43,188 nt of DNA, taken from contig WFXH01000059.1 of the NCBI GenBank assembly GCA_015490715.1, forward strand, positions 1-43,188. The letters run 5' to 3'. Source of the DNA: Saprospiraceae bacterium (GTDB lineage: Bacteria; Bacteroidota; Bacteroidia; Chitinophagales; Saprospiraceae). The translations under genes and the position numbers were made by a program. The notes under the pieces were generated by a model. It did not search any database, was not told the origin of the DNA, and was given only the letters and a program-made list of their open reading frames with translations. Shown here in pieces: positions 6,864 through 15,888 of this stretch (the first letter of the stretch is position 1; every line of letters begins with the position of its first letter).

Positions 6864-7472
6864 TTACTCGGTAGCGAAGAAGCCGGGCCTGTAGTTTTGT
6901 GGGAGACTGACGGGGGGAGGAGGTGTGTACGATTGCTGAGTGGGTTCGGTCCGATCATACTGATGGAGGCGGTATTTTTCGATGATCTGGATGAGTTTTT
7001 GCGGGTAGCGTGGGTCGGTAGCGTAGCCGCATTCCTTCAGACCGTAGGCCCATGCGCGGTAATCGGTGCGGTTGAGCTGGAAGAGCTTTTGGTATCGCGG
7101 TCGGAGGCGTAGAAATTGCGAGTGGTCTCTGTAGGAATCGTAGACGGAAGGGTATACGCGGAAGCAGGATTTCGTCAGCAGGCCGTTGGGGTCGTAGTCG
7201 TCGTCTTCTTTGAAGAAGCGCTGACCTTGCCAATCGCTCTTGCATTTGATGCCGAAGTGGTTGTTGGCGAATTGAGCCAGTTCGCTAAATCCTGCTTGGG
7301 ATTCGAGCAATCCTTGCGCCAGCTTGATGCTTGCTGGGATGCCGGTGCGATGCATTTCGCGAATGGCGAGGTCCTTATATTTTTCGATGTATCGCTCTTC
7401 GGGAGTTTTGTATTGGGCGATGATAGGACTTGATACGGCACACCAGCATAGCAGTAGGCACAGCACGCGCAT
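6864..7472 (-). CDS. Secreted GH73-type glucosaminidase
   Basis: This 202-residue secreted peptidoglycan hydrolase belongs to the FlgJ/GH73 N-acetylglucosaminidase family. An N-terminal signal peptide (MRVLCLLLCWCAVSSPIIAQ) is followed by the catalytic domain. The helix TGIPASIKLAQGLLESQAG carries the general-acid Glu, and the conserved NNHFGIKC and the YDSYRDHSQFL to YGLKECGYATDP segments follow. A short Pro-rich tail (TPPPPVSLPQ) ends the protein; no LysM domain is present. ATG 7472 is chosen over the TTG at 7478. The protein likely acts in the periplasm in wall remodelling. It stands alone, convergent with the Omp85 gene. Confidence 0.9.
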   Translation of the reverse strand: MRVLCLLLCWCAVSSPIIAQYKTPEERYIEKYKDLAIREMHRTGIPASIKLAQGLLESQAGFSELAQFANNHFGIKCKSDWQGQRFFKEDDDYDPNGLLTKSCFRVYPSVYDSYRDHSQFLRLRPRYQKLFQLNRTDYRAWAYGLKECGYATDPRYPQKLIQIIEKYRLHQYDRTEPTQQSYTPPPPVSLPQNYRPGFFATE

Positions 7473-7523
7473 GGGCAATGATTTTACCCATACAATTTCA
7501 ATAACTATGCCATAAGATGGCCT

Positions 7524-8585
7524 TTAGGAGGCGATTTCACCGCTGCAGCTCGAGCCAGCGCCTGCGGTACAGCCGTAGCACGCTTGGTGGAGCGCAATGG
7601 GCAAGCCTTCGAGAGAATCGATGTCGATATCGAGGAGATGAGGGGATGGGTGGTTGATTTTGAGGTCGAGCATCTGGTTGAAATCGCAGTCGTAGAGGTA
7701 TCCATCCCAGCTGACGGAGAGGGTATTGCGGCACATGAGGCCATCGACGGTAGCGGGATTGAAGGCCTCGATAAGTGTTTGCATGTATTGTTCGTACTGG
7801 CCGGTTTGTAAGAGGTAGTCGAGGAAGCGGTTGATGGGCATATTGGTAATGACGATGAGGCGGTTGAAGCGGATGCCGTATTTGCGCAGGAGTTTGTCCT
7901 TGTAGACGCGTTCGAGGGTGCATTGTTGAGAGGGCAGGAAGGCGCCAGTGGGGTTGAAGACGAGATCGAGTTGGAGATTGCTATCGGGCTGGCCATAACC
8001 GACGTCGTTGAGCATGCGCAGGGCTTCTATAGAGGCTTCGAAGACGCCTTGGCCCCGTTGGGCATCGGTGCGATTTTTACTGTAGTGTGGCAAGCTGGAC
8101 ACGATGTGCAAGCCGTGTCGCGCGAAGAATTGCGGCAAGTCGCGGTATTGTTTGCCGGCAGTGATGATGGTCAGATTGCATCGGTCGATGATGTGGGGGC
8201 AAATAGCGCTGCACTGTTCGACAAACCAGCGGAAGTGGGGATTCATTTCGGGGGCGCCACCGGTGAGGTCGACGGTGGGGATTTGGTGGATGCGGATGAG
8301 CTCGAGAGCCCTTTGGAGGATCTCTTTGGACGTTACTTCGTCTTTGCGGTCGGGACCGGCATCGACGTGGCAGTGGCGGCAGGTCTGATTGCAGAGTTTT
8401 CCGAGGTTGAGCTGTAGAATTTCGAGTTTTGCACGTTTGAGGGGGTACTTTCCGTGTTGACGAAGGGTGTCGGCAAAGCTCGGGAAGGCGTGTGTTTCGA
8501 TGGGTTGGTGCAGCACTTTGAGCTGGTAGCGGGTTTGGGCGAGCGGGCTGCGCAGTCGTCGGAGGGTTTGGGTGGCCTGGCGCAT
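7524..8585 (-). CDS. arsS: ArsS-like radical SAM protein (arsenosugar biosynthesis family)
   Basis: This 353-residue radical SAM enzyme shows the CxxxCxxC cluster as CNQTCRHCHVDAGP (C65, C69, C72). The C-terminal domain of the ArsS family, with CYGCTAGAGSSCSGE, is complete and ends at the usual place. ArsS adds a 5'-deoxyadenosyl group to dimethylarsinous acid on the way to arsenosugars, using S-adenosylmethionine. The gene starts 3 bases after the stop of the peroxidase-like gene, the usual companion of arsS, so they form a two-gene operon. The arsenite methyltransferase (arsM) that supplies the substrate is not in the window. Some family members may act on other substrates. Confidence 0.88.
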   Translation of the reverse strand: MRQATQTLRRLRSPLAQTRYQLKVLHQPIETHAFPSFADTLRQHGKYPLKRAKLEILQLNLGKLCNQTCRHCHVDAGPDRKDEVTSKEILQRALELIRIHQIPTVDLTGGAPEMNPHFRWFVEQCSAICPHIIDRCNLTIITAGKQYRDLPQFFARHGLHIVSSLPHYSKNRTDAQRGQGVFEASIEALRMLNDVGYGQPDSNLQLDLVFNPTGAFLPSQQCTLERVYKDKLLRKYGIRFNRLIVITNMPINRFLDYLLQTGQYEQYMQTLIEAFNPATVDGLMCRNTLSVSWDGYLYDCDFNQMLDLKINHPSPHLLDIDIDSLEGLPIALHQACYGCTAGAGSSCSGEIAS

Positions 8586-8588
8586 GGT

Positions 8589-8933
8589 TTACATGGTCTT
8601 TTTTTCGATGTGGTTGATCATCTGGACGCCGAAGACGAGCGATGCGCCACTTCGGATGGCTGCTGCGACGTGGATGGCTTCCATCATCTCTTCTTCATCG
8701 GCGCCGTTTTTGAGGCATTCTTCCGTGTAGGCGTCGATACAATAGGGGCACTGGACGACGTGGGCAACTGCCAGGGCAATGAGGGCCTTTTCGCGCACGG
8801 TGAGAGCACCTTCCTTAAATACTTCGCGATAGTAGTCGAAAAATTTCCTTCCGAGTGTTTGTTGGTAGCGCGTGATTTCGCCAAATCGCTTGAGATCCTC
8901 GGGGTTGAAGTAGCCATCGTTCGCCATAGTCAT
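8589..8933 (-). CDS. Peroxidase-like AhpD-fold protein paired with ArsS
   Basis: This is a 114-residue AhpD/carboxymuconolactone-decarboxylase-fold protein of the type found next to arsS. The redox CxxC sits in HVVQCPYCIDAYTEECLKNG; both cysteines are ordinary Cys codons (TGC and TGT). Related proteins can carry selenocysteine at the first position, and this one does not. The frame is open to 9089, but the extra N-terminus is low-complexity and unlike the family. ATG 8933 or 8927 (MTMANDGYF) starts the conserved sequence. The role is probably thiol-peroxidase-like chemistry or protection around the radical SAM enzyme; this is inference from pairing. Confidence 0.82.
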   Translation of the reverse strand: MTMANDGYFNPEDLKRFGEITRYQQTLGRKFFDYYREVFKEGALTVREKALIALAVAHVVQCPYCIDAYTEECLKNGADEEEMMEAIHVAAAIRSGASLVFGVQMINHIEKKTM

Positions 8934-9062
8934 AGATTTTAATGGTATTGAGCGTTTTAGGGTTTGTATGAAATTGTGCTCCAGGTCGTTGGATGGTATG
9001 GAGTTTTGCAGTGGGTAGAATGCCGAGAGCTGTCCGATAGGCGGGGTGGGACTTGAATTATT

Positions 9063-9077
9063 GTGACAATTTGACAC
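9063..9077. promoter_or_regulatory. Imperfect inverted repeat in the clpB upstream spacer
   Basis: GTGACAA-T-TTGACAC is a 7+7 inverted repeat with one mismatch, between the divergent arsS operon and clpB. Its centre ACAATTTG matches the centre of the palindrome at 2302-2316. A CRP/FNR-type site is possible. No CIRCE element is seen. Confidence 0.3.
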
Positions 9078-9141
9078 CATTTCATACATAAGAAGGAAAA
9101 AATATGAAATATTGGCATATAACGTGGAACTGGTGTTGAAA

Positions 9142-9171
9142 TTGTGAGATAAAGATAGAATATGTAACTTG
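9142..9171 (+). promoter_or_regulatory. Candidate clpB promoter
   Basis: TTG (9142-9144), 20 bases, then TAACTTG (9165-9171), close to the Bacteroidota TAnnTTTG box. A GGAAGAG sequence precedes ATG 9194. Confidence 0.45.
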
Positions 9172-9193
9172 TAATGGAAAAAACGGAAGAGCT

Positions 9194-11860
9194 ATGAATT
9201 TGGATAAATATACGGTAGGGGCGCAGGAGAGCATTGTTAAGGCGTATGAATTGGCCAAGGAGAAGGGCAATCCTGCGGTAGATACGATGCATCTATTAAA
9301 GGGATTGCACGATCGGGACACGCGACTGGTGGGATATTTATTGGAGCAGACGGGGGCCAATGTGCCTGCGTTGATGAAGACAGTAGAGGCGGAGTTAGAG
9401 AAGTATCCGAAGACGGAAGGAGGAGCGGAGCCAACGCTGAGTCGCGATGCCACGCAGGCTTTGCAGTTGGCTGCGAACTTATTGAAGCAGTTTGGCGATT
9501 CGTACGTGTCGATGGAGTTGTTGCTCCTTGCGATTGTGAAGGGCAGGGACAGGACAGCTATTGTATTGAAGGAGCACGGGGTGACTCCCGAGCAGTTGGA
9601 GAAAGCCATACGGGAATTGCGCAAGGGTCGCACGGTCGACAATCCCCATGCGGACAATCAGTATCAGGCACTGGAGCGCTATGCGGTCAATCTCAATGCG
9701 AAGGCAGAAAAGGGTCAGCTGGATCCCATCATTGGGCGGGACGAGGAAATTCGGCGCATTTTGCACATTTTATCCCGTCGGAAGAAGAACAATCCGCTGT
9801 TGATAGGGGATCCGGGTGTAGGTAAGACGGCGATTGTAGAGGGTATCGCCTGGCGCATTGTGCGGGGCGATGTGCCGGAAAATCTACGGTCGAAGAAGAT
9901 CTACGCCCTGGATTTGGCGGCGTTGATTGCGGGTGCCAAGTACAAGGGCGAGTTTGAAGAGCGTCTCAAGGCTGTACTTAAGGAGGTCAAGGACTCCGAG
10001 GGAGAGATCATTCTCTTTATCGATGAGATTCACACGCTTGTCGGAGCTGGTGGTGGCGGTGGTGCCATCGATGCGGCCAACATTTTCAAGCCGGCCTTGG
10101 CGCGAGGAGAGGTACACACCATTGGTGCGACTACGTTGGACGAGTATCAGAAGTACTTCGAAAACGACAAGGCCCTTGTGCGTCGTTTTCAGACCGTGTA
10201 CATCGATGAGCCGAGTGTGGAGGACACCATATCGATCCTGCGAGGGTTGAAGGAGCGATATGAGACGTTTCACAAGATCAAAATTTTGGATGAGGCGATA
10301 GTGGCGGCGGCGCAGTTGTCGCATCGCTATATTCCAGAGCGCAAGTTGCCCGATAAGGCGATCGACCTGATCGACGAAGCTGCGGCGAAGTTGCGTCTAG
10401 AATTGGATTCGGTGCCGGAGGAAATCGATGAGTTGGAGCGAAAGCTGCGACAGCTCGAGATCGAGCGGGAGGCTGTCAAGCGCGAAAATCTGACGGCCAA
10501 GCTCAAGGTGCTCGAAGAGGAAATTGCCAATGTCAAGCAGCAGCTCGATGCCTTGAAGGCTCAGTGGAAGCAGGAAAAGGAGATTGTCGACACCATACAG
10601 AGTCTGAAAAAGGAGATGGAGCAGTTGGAGCTGGAGGCGGAGCGTGCCGAGCGCGAGGGCAATTACGAGAAAGTAGCGCGCATCCGCTATGGCTTACTGC
10701 CCGAAAAGCAGGCCATGCTCAAAGCCGCGGAAGAAAAGCTACAGAGCCTTGAAAAGCGCTTTACCAATGAAGAGGTGACGGCAGAAGACATTGCCGAAGT
10801 GGTATCGAAGTGGACGGGCATACCTGTGCACAAGATGTTGCAGAGCGAGCAGGAGAAACTCCTCCACCTCGAAGAAGAGCTCAGCAAGCGCGTCGTAGGA
10901 CAGAAGCACGCCATCAAGGCTGTATCCGATGCCGTGCGTCGCAGTCGTGCAGGGCTGCAGGATCCCAATCGTCCTATTGGTTCGTTTATCTTCCTTGGGC
11001 CGACGGGTGTTGGTAAGACGGAGCTGGCCAAGGCACTGTCGTATCAGCTCTTCGACGATGAAAATGCGATGACGCGCATCGACATGAGCGAATACCAGGA
11101 GCGCCATGCCGTGTCGCGCCTCATCGGTGCACCTCCCGGCTACGTGGGATATGAAGAGGGGGGACAGCTCACTGAAGCGGTGCGTCGACGACCCTATCAG
11201 ATCATTCTCCTGGATGAAATCGAAAAGGCGCATCCCGATGTGTTCAACATCTTGCTACAGGTGTTGGACGATGGGCGGCTGACCGACAACAAAGGTCGGG
11301 TAGCTGATTTTCGCAACACCATTATCATCATGACTTCCAATATCGGTGCCTTTAAGATCCTTGAAAACCTCGAGAATTACGACAAGCTCAACGACGAGGA
11401 GCGCACGAAGATCATACGCCAGACGGAGCGCGAAGTGTTCGACATGTTGAAGCAGCAGATGCGTCCGGAGTTTCTCAACCGCATCGATGAGCAGATCATG
11501 TTCTTACCGCTAACGCGCGAAGACATCAAGCAGATTGCTGCTCTGATGTTGCGCAAGGTCGAAGCCAATTTGCAGGATCGAGGATTGGGATTGGTGGTCA
11601 CCGATGCGGCGTACGATTTGTTGGTCAAGTATGGATACGATCCGCAGTTTGGTGCGCGTCCCATGCGTCGAGCAATCCAGCGCTACATCGTCAATGAGCT
11701 GGCCAAGTTCTTGCTCCAGGGCAATTTCAAGCCCGGCGATGTGGTGCGCATTGATGCGGGAAGCAATGGGGAGTTTGTCTTTACCATAGAGCAGGGACAA
11801 CAGGTCGGCCACACTGCCAGTGAGGACATCGAAGAGGCAGAAGTGGAGGAGATCGACTGA
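9194..11860 (+). CDS. clpB: ATP-dependent disaggregase ClpB
   Basis: ClpB is the hexameric Hsp100 disaggregase that threads aggregated proteins through its pore together with DnaK. The 888-residue protein is full length. It has an N-domain (1-150), a first AAA+ domain with Walker A GDPGVGKT (205-212) and pore/Walker B region [11 protein letters not shown], and a long coiled-coil middle domain (about 400-540). The second AAA+ domain follows, with Walker [10 protein letters not shown] from residue 602 and [15 protein letters not shown]. The end is the small D2 domain followed by an acidic tail ([12 protein letters not shown]), slightly longer than in many homologues. A strong hairpin terminator lies 40 bases downstream. 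It is transcribed alone. Confidence 0.97.
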   Translation: MNLDKYTVGAQESIVKAYELAKEKGNPAVDTMHLLKGLHDRDTRLVGYLLEQTGANVPALMKTVEAELEKYPKTEGGAEPTLSRDATQALQLAANLLKQFGDSYVSMELLLLAIVKGRDRTAIVLKEHGVTPEQLEKAIRELRKGRTVDNPHADNQYQALERYAVNLNAKAEKGQLDPIIGRDEEIRRILHILSRRKKNNPLLIGDPGVGKTAIVEGIAWRIVRGDVPENLRSKKIYALDLAALIAGAKYKGEFEERLKAVLKEVKDSEGEIILFIDEIHTLVGAGGGGGAIDAANIFKPALARGEVHTIGATTLDEYQKYFENDKALVRRFQTVYIDEPSVEDTISILRGLKERYETFHKIKILDEAIVAAAQLSHRYIPERKLPDKAIDLIDEAAAKLRLELDSVPEEIDELERKLRQLEIEREAVKRENLTAKLKVLEEEIANVKQQLDALKAQWKQEKEIVDTIQSLKKEMEQLELEAERAEREGNYEKVARIRYGLLPEKQAMLKAAEEKLQSLEKRFTNEEVTAEDIAEVVSKWTGIPVHKMLQSEQEKLLHLEEELSKRVVGQKHAIKAVSDAVRRSRAGLQDPNRPIGSFIFLGPTGVGKTELAKALSYQLFDDENAMTRIDMSEYQERHAVSRLIGAPPGYVGYEEGGQLTEAVRRRPYQIILLDEIEKAHPDVFNILLQVLDDGRLTDNKGRVADFRNTIIIMTSNIGAFKILENLENYDKLNDEERTKIIRQTEREVFDMLKQQMRPEFLNRIDEQIMFLPLTREDIKQIAALMLRKVEANLQDRGLGLVVTDAAYDLLVKYGYDPQFGARPMRRAIQRYIVNELAKFLLQGNFKPGDVVRIDAGSNGEFVFTIEQGQQVGHTASEDIEEAEVEEID

Positions 11861-11900
11861 GGCCCACAATTTTATACGTAAAGAGGAAACCAATACAGTG

Positions 11901-11932
11901 CCCCAGCCGCTACGGTGTGCTGGGGTTTTTTT
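11901..11932 (+). terminator. Rho-independent terminator of clpB
   Basis: CCCCAGC (11901-11907) and GCTGGGG (11919-11925) form a perfect 7-bp GC-rich stem with an 11-nt loop, followed by seven T residues (11926-11932). It sits 40 bases after the clpB stop and just overlaps the last codon of the convergent yjbQ gene. Confidence 0.9.
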
Positions 11933-12347
11933 ATATGCCGAGCACAGTAGCGAGTATGGTGCGGCGTCGCGGTCGTCGGCGGAACTCGCAAAACCAGATG
12001 CCTTGCCAGTGGCCGAGAGCGAGGCGGTGTTGTCGGATGGGGATGAGCAGTTGGTTGGAGGTGAGGGCCATTTTGATGTGTGCGGGCATGTCGTCGGGGC
12101 CTTCGATGGTGTGGGTGAGGAAGGGCATGCCTTCGGGCACGATGTGTCGGAGGTAGTTGAAGAAGTCGCGCATCACGGCGGGGTCGTAGTCTTCGTTGAT
12201 GAGGATGGCGGCCGAAGTGTGTCGCAGGAAAAGCTGTACAAATCCTATTGAAGGTAGTTCGGTGAGCTGGTCGACGACGAGTTGGGTGATGGAATGGCAG
12301 CCCTGGGGGTAGTGGTCTAAGACAATTTCGCGCTGGAAGATTTGCAT
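11931..12347 (-). CDS. yjbQ: YjbQ family protein (UPF0047)
   Basis: This 138-residue cytosolic protein of the conserved YjbQ/UPF0047 family forms small trimers. Some members have weak thiamine-phosphate synthase activity, but the physiological role is unsettled. Signature segments are present: FLRHTSAAILINED in the first half, and HIKMALTSNQLLIPI with LGHWQGIWFCEFR near the end. ATG 12347 is the only good start. It faces clpB, and its stop overlaps the T-tract of the clpB terminator. A TACATTTG box at 12378-12371 could drive it. Confidence 0.9.
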   Translation of the reverse strand: MQIFQREIVLDHYPQGCHSITQLVVDQLTELPSIGFVQLFLRHTSAAILINEDYDPAVMRDFFNYLRHIVPEGMPFLTHTIEGPDDMPAHIKMALTSNQLLIPIRQHRLALGHWQGIWFCEFRRRPRRRTILATVLGI

Positions 12348-12370
12348 CGTGCAAGCGTCGATTTACAAGG

Positions 12371-12378
12371 CAAATGTA
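12371..12378 (-). promoter_or_regulatory. Possible -7 box for yjbQ
   Basis: TACATTTG on the minus strand matches TAnnTTTG exactly and lies 24 bases before the yjbQ start. No -33 TTTG is found at the usual distance. Confidence 0.3.
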
Positions 12379-12446
12379 CGCATGCCGAACGATGCACGGT
12401 GGGATGAGTGAGGGAAAAACTCACCAATGAGCTACGGGGTAGTACG

Positions 12447-14570
12447 TCAGCTTTCGACGGCTTGTTGGTATTCTTCGACGAGGCGAGCTTGGATGTCGGG
12501 AGGTACGGGAGCGTAGTCGTGGAATTTGCGCGTGAATTTTGCTCTTCCCTGCGACATGGACTTTAAGGCGGTGGCGTAGCGGTACATTTCGGCGAGGGGC
12601 ACGCGTGCTTTGACCTTTTGATAGATGCCGGCGGATTCGATGCCGAGGATCATGGCGCGGCGGGTTTGGAGGTCGCTCATGATGTCGCCGAGGTATTCGT
12701 CGGGGCAGAGGATTTCGACGTCGTAGATGGGTTCGAGGAGTTGGGGTTTTGCCTGTTGGAAGACCTTTTTGAAGACCATGGAGGCGGCGATCATGAAGGC
12801 CATGTCGTTGGAGTCGACGGGATGCATTTTGCCGTCGTAGATGGAGATGCGCAGGTCGCGGCAACGCGAGCCGGTGAGGGGGCCTTCTTCCATTTTTTGC
12901 ATGATGCCTTTTTTGATGGCGTTGGAAAACTTGCTATCGATGGCTCCTCCTACGATGCACCAGTAGTAGCCGAGTTTTCCGCCCCAAGGGAGGTCGTCGA
13001 TTTCGACGTTGCGCACGGTGAGGCCTTCTGGGTCGGGCATGTTGTCGTAGTAGGGTTCGATGCGCATGTGAACTTCGGCAAATTGGCCGGCGCCGCCGGT
13101 TTGTTTTTTATGACGATAGCTGTCCTGGGCGGTGGCGGTGACAGTTTCCATGTACATGATGCGTGGGCGGGTGAATTCGAGTTTGAGCCCGTAGAGTTTG
13201 TCGACGCGGTAGCGGATGATGTCGAGGTGTAGTTGGCCCTGGCCATGGAGGAGCACTTGTTTGAGGGCGGGGTTTTGTTCGATGATGAGGGTGGGGTCTT
13301 CTTCGGCCATTTGGGAGAGCACTTTCATGAGCTTTTCCATTTCGTTTTTGCCGGGGGGGACGATGGCTTCGCGGATGATGGGTTCGGGGAACTCGATGGG
13401 GGCGATTTGGATGGAGAGGTTTTTATCGCAGAGGGTGTCGTTGGTATGGCTGTCTTTGAGTTTGACGGTTACGCCGAGGTCACCGGCGAAGAGGTGGTTG
13501 ACGTTGGTGCGGGTTTTTCCGACGGTGACGAAGAGTTGGTTGATGCGTTCGACGGTGCGGTTGGCGGGATTGATGAGCTCGTCGCCGACGGTAACTTTGC
13601 CGGAGTAGACTTTGAAGTAGCTCACCATACCGACTTGGGGCTCGGACATGGTCTTATAGATAAACAGGACGGTAGGGCCGTTGGGGTCGATGGTGAGGGT
13701 ATCGCCGTTGGTGAGTGGTACGGGTGGTGCTTCGAGCGGCGAGGGGGCGATGTCGTTGATGAAGCCGAGTACGCGTCCTGTGCCCATGTTTTTAGCGGCG
13801 GAAGTGATGAAGACGGGGAAGAACTCCTGTTGGATGAGCGCTTTTTTCAGCCCTTCGGCGAGTTCTTCTTCGGTGAGGGAGCCCTCTTCGAAGAATTTTT
13901 CCATGAGGGTTTCGTCGTTTTCGGCGGCGATTTCGACGAGGGCATTGTGCCATTCTTGTGCGCGCTGGATGTGTTCGTCAGCGATGGGTTCTTTGGTGGG
14001 TTTTCCCCCCTGATCGGAAAAGGCGTAGGTTGTCATGCGGAGGGCATCGATGATTTTCGTGAATCCGGGACCGCTGGCATTGGGGAATTGGATGGGGGCT
14101 ACCTTATTACCGAATCGCGTTTTCAGCTGTTCGAGGGTCTTTTCATAGTCAGCTTTTTCGTGGTCGACTTGGTTAATGATGAAGATAAGGGGGGTTTTGT
14201 TTTTTTGGACGTGTTCCCAGAGGAGTTCGGTGCCCACTTCGACGCCGTTTTGGGCGTTGATGACCATGATGGCGGTGTCGGCTACGCGTAGGGAGGGCAG
14301 TACTTCACCGATGAAATCGTTGAGTCCTGGTGTATCGATGATGTTGATTTTGCTGTCTTTCCATTTCAGGTGGGTCAGTGCGGTAAAGATGGAGTTGCCC
14401 CTTTCTCTTTCGATGTTGGTAAAATCGGACACGGTGTTGCCGGCTTCGACTGAGCCAATGCGATTGGTGACGCCGGCTTCGTAGAGCATGCATTCGAGGA
14501 GGGAAGTCTTACCGCTTCCCGAGTGGCCGAGGAGTACGACGTTGCGGATGTGCTTGGATTCTCCAATCAT
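12447..14570 (-). CDS. Elongation factor G paralogue (EF-G2 / FusA2-like GTPase)
   Basis: This 707-residue translational GTPase has the five-domain EF-G layout. The P-loop is GHSGSGKTS (15-23) in place of the AHIDAGKTT of canonical EF-G. G3 is DTPG (79-82). The G4 motif is NQVD (133-136), where canonical EF-G has NKxD. Domain IV runs through TGGAGQFAEVHMRIEP, and domain V ends with PPDIQARLVEEY. These features place it with the second EF-G of Bacteroidota, which may serve ribosome recycling or a specialised translocation, and not with the housekeeping copy. The gene is monocistronic on the minus strand, with a plausible promoter 45-77 bases upstream. The ATG at 14570 begins MIGESKHIRNVV and fits the family. 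Confidence 0.9.
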   Translation of the reverse strand: MIGESKHIRNVVLLGHSGSGKTSLLECMLYEAGVTNRIGSVEAGNTVSDFTNIERERGNSIFTALTHLKWKDSKINIIDTPGLNDFIGEVLPSLRVADTAIMVINAQNGVEVGTELLWEHVQKNKTPLIFIINQVDHEKADYEKTLEQLKTRFGNKVAPIQFPNASGPGFTKIIDALRMTTYAFSDQGGKPTKEPIADEHIQRAQEWHNALVEIAAENDETLMEKFFEEGSLTEEELAEGLKKALIQQEFFPVFITSAAKNMGTGRVLGFINDIAPSPLEAPPVPLTNGDTLTIDPNGPTVLFIYKTMSEPQVGMVSYFKVYSGKVTVGDELINPANRTVERINQLFVTVGKTRTNVNHLFAGDLGVTVKLKDSHTNDTLCDKNLSIQIAPIEFPEPIIREAIVPPGKNEMEKLMKVLSQMAEEDPTLIIEQNPALKQVLLHGQGQLHLDIIRYRVDKLYGLKLEFTRPRIMYMETVTATAQDSYRHKKQTGGAGQFAEVHMRIEPYYDNMPDPEGLTVRNVEIDDLPWGGKLGYYWCIVGGAIDSKFSNAIKKGIMQKMEEGPLTGSRCRDLRISIYDGKMHPVDSNDMAFMIAASMVFKKVFQQAKPQLLEPIYDVEILCPDEYLGDIMSDLQTRRAMILGIESAGIYQKVKARVPLAEMYRYATALKSMSQGRAKFTRKFHDYAPVPPDIQARLVEEYQQAVES

Positions 14571-14614
14571 GATGTACGTTTTAGTGAGTTATGCAATGTT
14601 TCATCAACGAGCAC

Positions 14615-14647
14615 GAAATTTAGGAAAAAAATTACACAGCCACCAAA
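14615..14647 (-). promoter_or_regulatory. Candidate promoter of the EF-G paralogue
   Basis: On the minus strand TTTG (14647-14644), 21 bases, then TAAATTTC (14622-14615), one base off TAnnTTTG. Transcription would begin about 40 bases before ATG 14570. Confidence 0.45.
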
Positions 14648-14691
14648 TGGTCTTTGTGCTATGGAATGAAAATAGGCGGAGCAGCGGGATG

Positions 14692-15777
14692 TTAGGCTGT
14701 GTTTTGGGGTCTGGGATGGATGGGTCCTTTGCGGAATTTTAGCGATGTGCCCCCACGCCGGGAAAAGTGGGCTTTTATTTCGGCAAAGGCGGAAAGGGCA
14801 ATTTCTTCAGGGGTGGTGGCTCCTATGTCGAGGCCAAGGGGGTTGTAGATGCGGTCGATTTGTTGCGGTGGTAGGGTTTTTGACTCCGATTGGATTTCGT
14901 CGAGGATGCGTTGTCGACGCTTGGCGGGTCCCAGCATGCCGATGTACGGCACATTTGTAGATAGGGCGTAGGCGAGATTGTGTTTGTCGGCTTTGAAATC
15001 GTGTGCCATGAGGATAAAGGCCGTGTACTCGTCGTAGGGTACATCTTGGTCGGGAGGGAATATTTGATGGGCGAGGGAGCGGATCTTTTGTGTGACGCGG
15101 TGGGAGGGCATGACGACGGATACGGGCCATCCCAGGAGCTTGCCCATTTCGAGCATAGGCACGATGTCGTACTGGTGTCCGAAGAGCACGACGTGGATGG
15201 GTGGAAGGACGATTTCGATGAAGGCATGCAGATCGTCGTACTGTACGATGGTAGATTGTCTCATGTCGAGCTGTCGTTGGATGTCGTGTACAAGCGTTGT
15301 GGGCCAGTTGGTGGCGTGTTGTGGGTGGTATTGGTAGACTTTGCCGCGCTCGAAGTGGGGCAGGGTGGAGTCGATGACGGTGATGAGGGCTGTGGGTTGG
15401 CGGGTGGAGAGGATGGATTCGATGGTGTGGATGGGGTTGTGGGGGTCGTCGGCGTCGATGGGGGTGAGGAGCACATCGATGATGCCCTCACAGCCAAGAC
15501 CTACGCCGATGGATTGTTCGTCGGGGTGGGAGGTATCGTAGCGGACGACTTTGATCTGGCGGGTGGCGATGCTGTATTGTGCCTTTTTGAGGGCATCTCC
15601 TTCGAGGCATCCGCCGCTAATTCCGCCAAACCACATACCGTTGTCGAGGATGAGCATGCGCGCGCCGGGGCGACGGTACGAAGAGCCTTCGACGTGGATG
15701 ACCGTGGCCAGTGCCGAGGAAATGGGCGGGCGGACGTGCTCGCGATAGGCGCGGACGATGTCCAGTAGCTCTTTCAT
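14692..15777 (-). CDS. xdhC: XdhC/CoxI-family molybdenum-cofactor maturation protein
   Basis: XdhC-type proteins bind the molybdenum cofactor, protect it during sulfuration and insert it into xanthine-dehydrogenase-family enzymes. The 361-residue protein has the N-terminal XdhC domain with EGSSYRRPGARMLI, then GGISGGCLEGD, and the VGLGCEGIIDVL cysteine segment. A C-terminal Rossmann-type domain follows (HVVLFGHQYDIVPM, then PYIGMLGPAKRRQRIL). The glycine-rich turn at HVVLFGHQYD lacks the usual GxGxxG. It is divergent from the hydroxylase operon that starts 111 bases away and very likely serves it. The start is ATG 15777. Confidence 0.9.
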   Translation of the reverse strand: MKELLDIVRAYREHVRPPISSALATVIHVEGSSYRRPGARMLILDNGMWFGGISGGCLEGDALKKAQYSIATRQIKVVRYDTSHPDEQSIGVGLGCEGIIDVLLTPIDADDPHNPIHTIESILSTRQPTALITVIDSTLPHFERGKVYQYHPQHATNWPTTLVHDIQRQLDMRQSTIVQYDDLHAFIEIVLPPIHVVLFGHQYDIVPMLEMGKLLGWPVSVVMPSHRVTQKIRSLAHQIFPPDQDVPYDEYTAFILMAHDFKADKHNLAYALSTNVPYIGMLGPAKRRQRILDEIQSESKTLPPQQIDRIYNPLGLDIGATTPEEIALSAFAEIKAHFSRRGGTSLKFRKGPIHPRPQNTA

Positions 15778-15830
15778 GGTCAGTAGGGGTATACTTGGGT
15801 GGAAGATAGCAAAAAATGTTGGAAAAACTC

Positions 15831-15860
15831 TTTGACCTTTGGGGAAAAATGTTAAATTTG
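15831..15860 (+). promoter_or_regulatory. Promoter of the molybdenum hydroxylase operon
   Basis: TTTG (15831-15834), 18 bases, then TAAATTTG (15853-15860), an exact TAnnTTTG. The predicted start near 15867 gives a 22-nt leader before ATG 15889. This is one of the two best promoter matches in the window. Confidence 0.65.
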
Positions 15861-15888
15861 CCGTTGGAGGCAGACGAAACGCACGGCA

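Noticed and set aside
8589-8933. Selenocysteine in the peroxidase-like protein
   Set aside because: The first position of the CxxC motif is TGC (Cys), so no in-frame TGA read-through is needed.
12618-14291. Two long plus-strand frames (204 and 352 codons) opposite the EF-G gene
   Set aside because: Antisense to a well-supported EF-G paralogue; the peptides are low-complexity runs of Gly, Val, Asp and Phe, as mirror frames often are.
14980-15768. 262-codon plus-strand frame opposite xdhC
   Set aside because: Antisense shadow of XdhC, rich in Val, Asp and Gly, with no recognisable domain.
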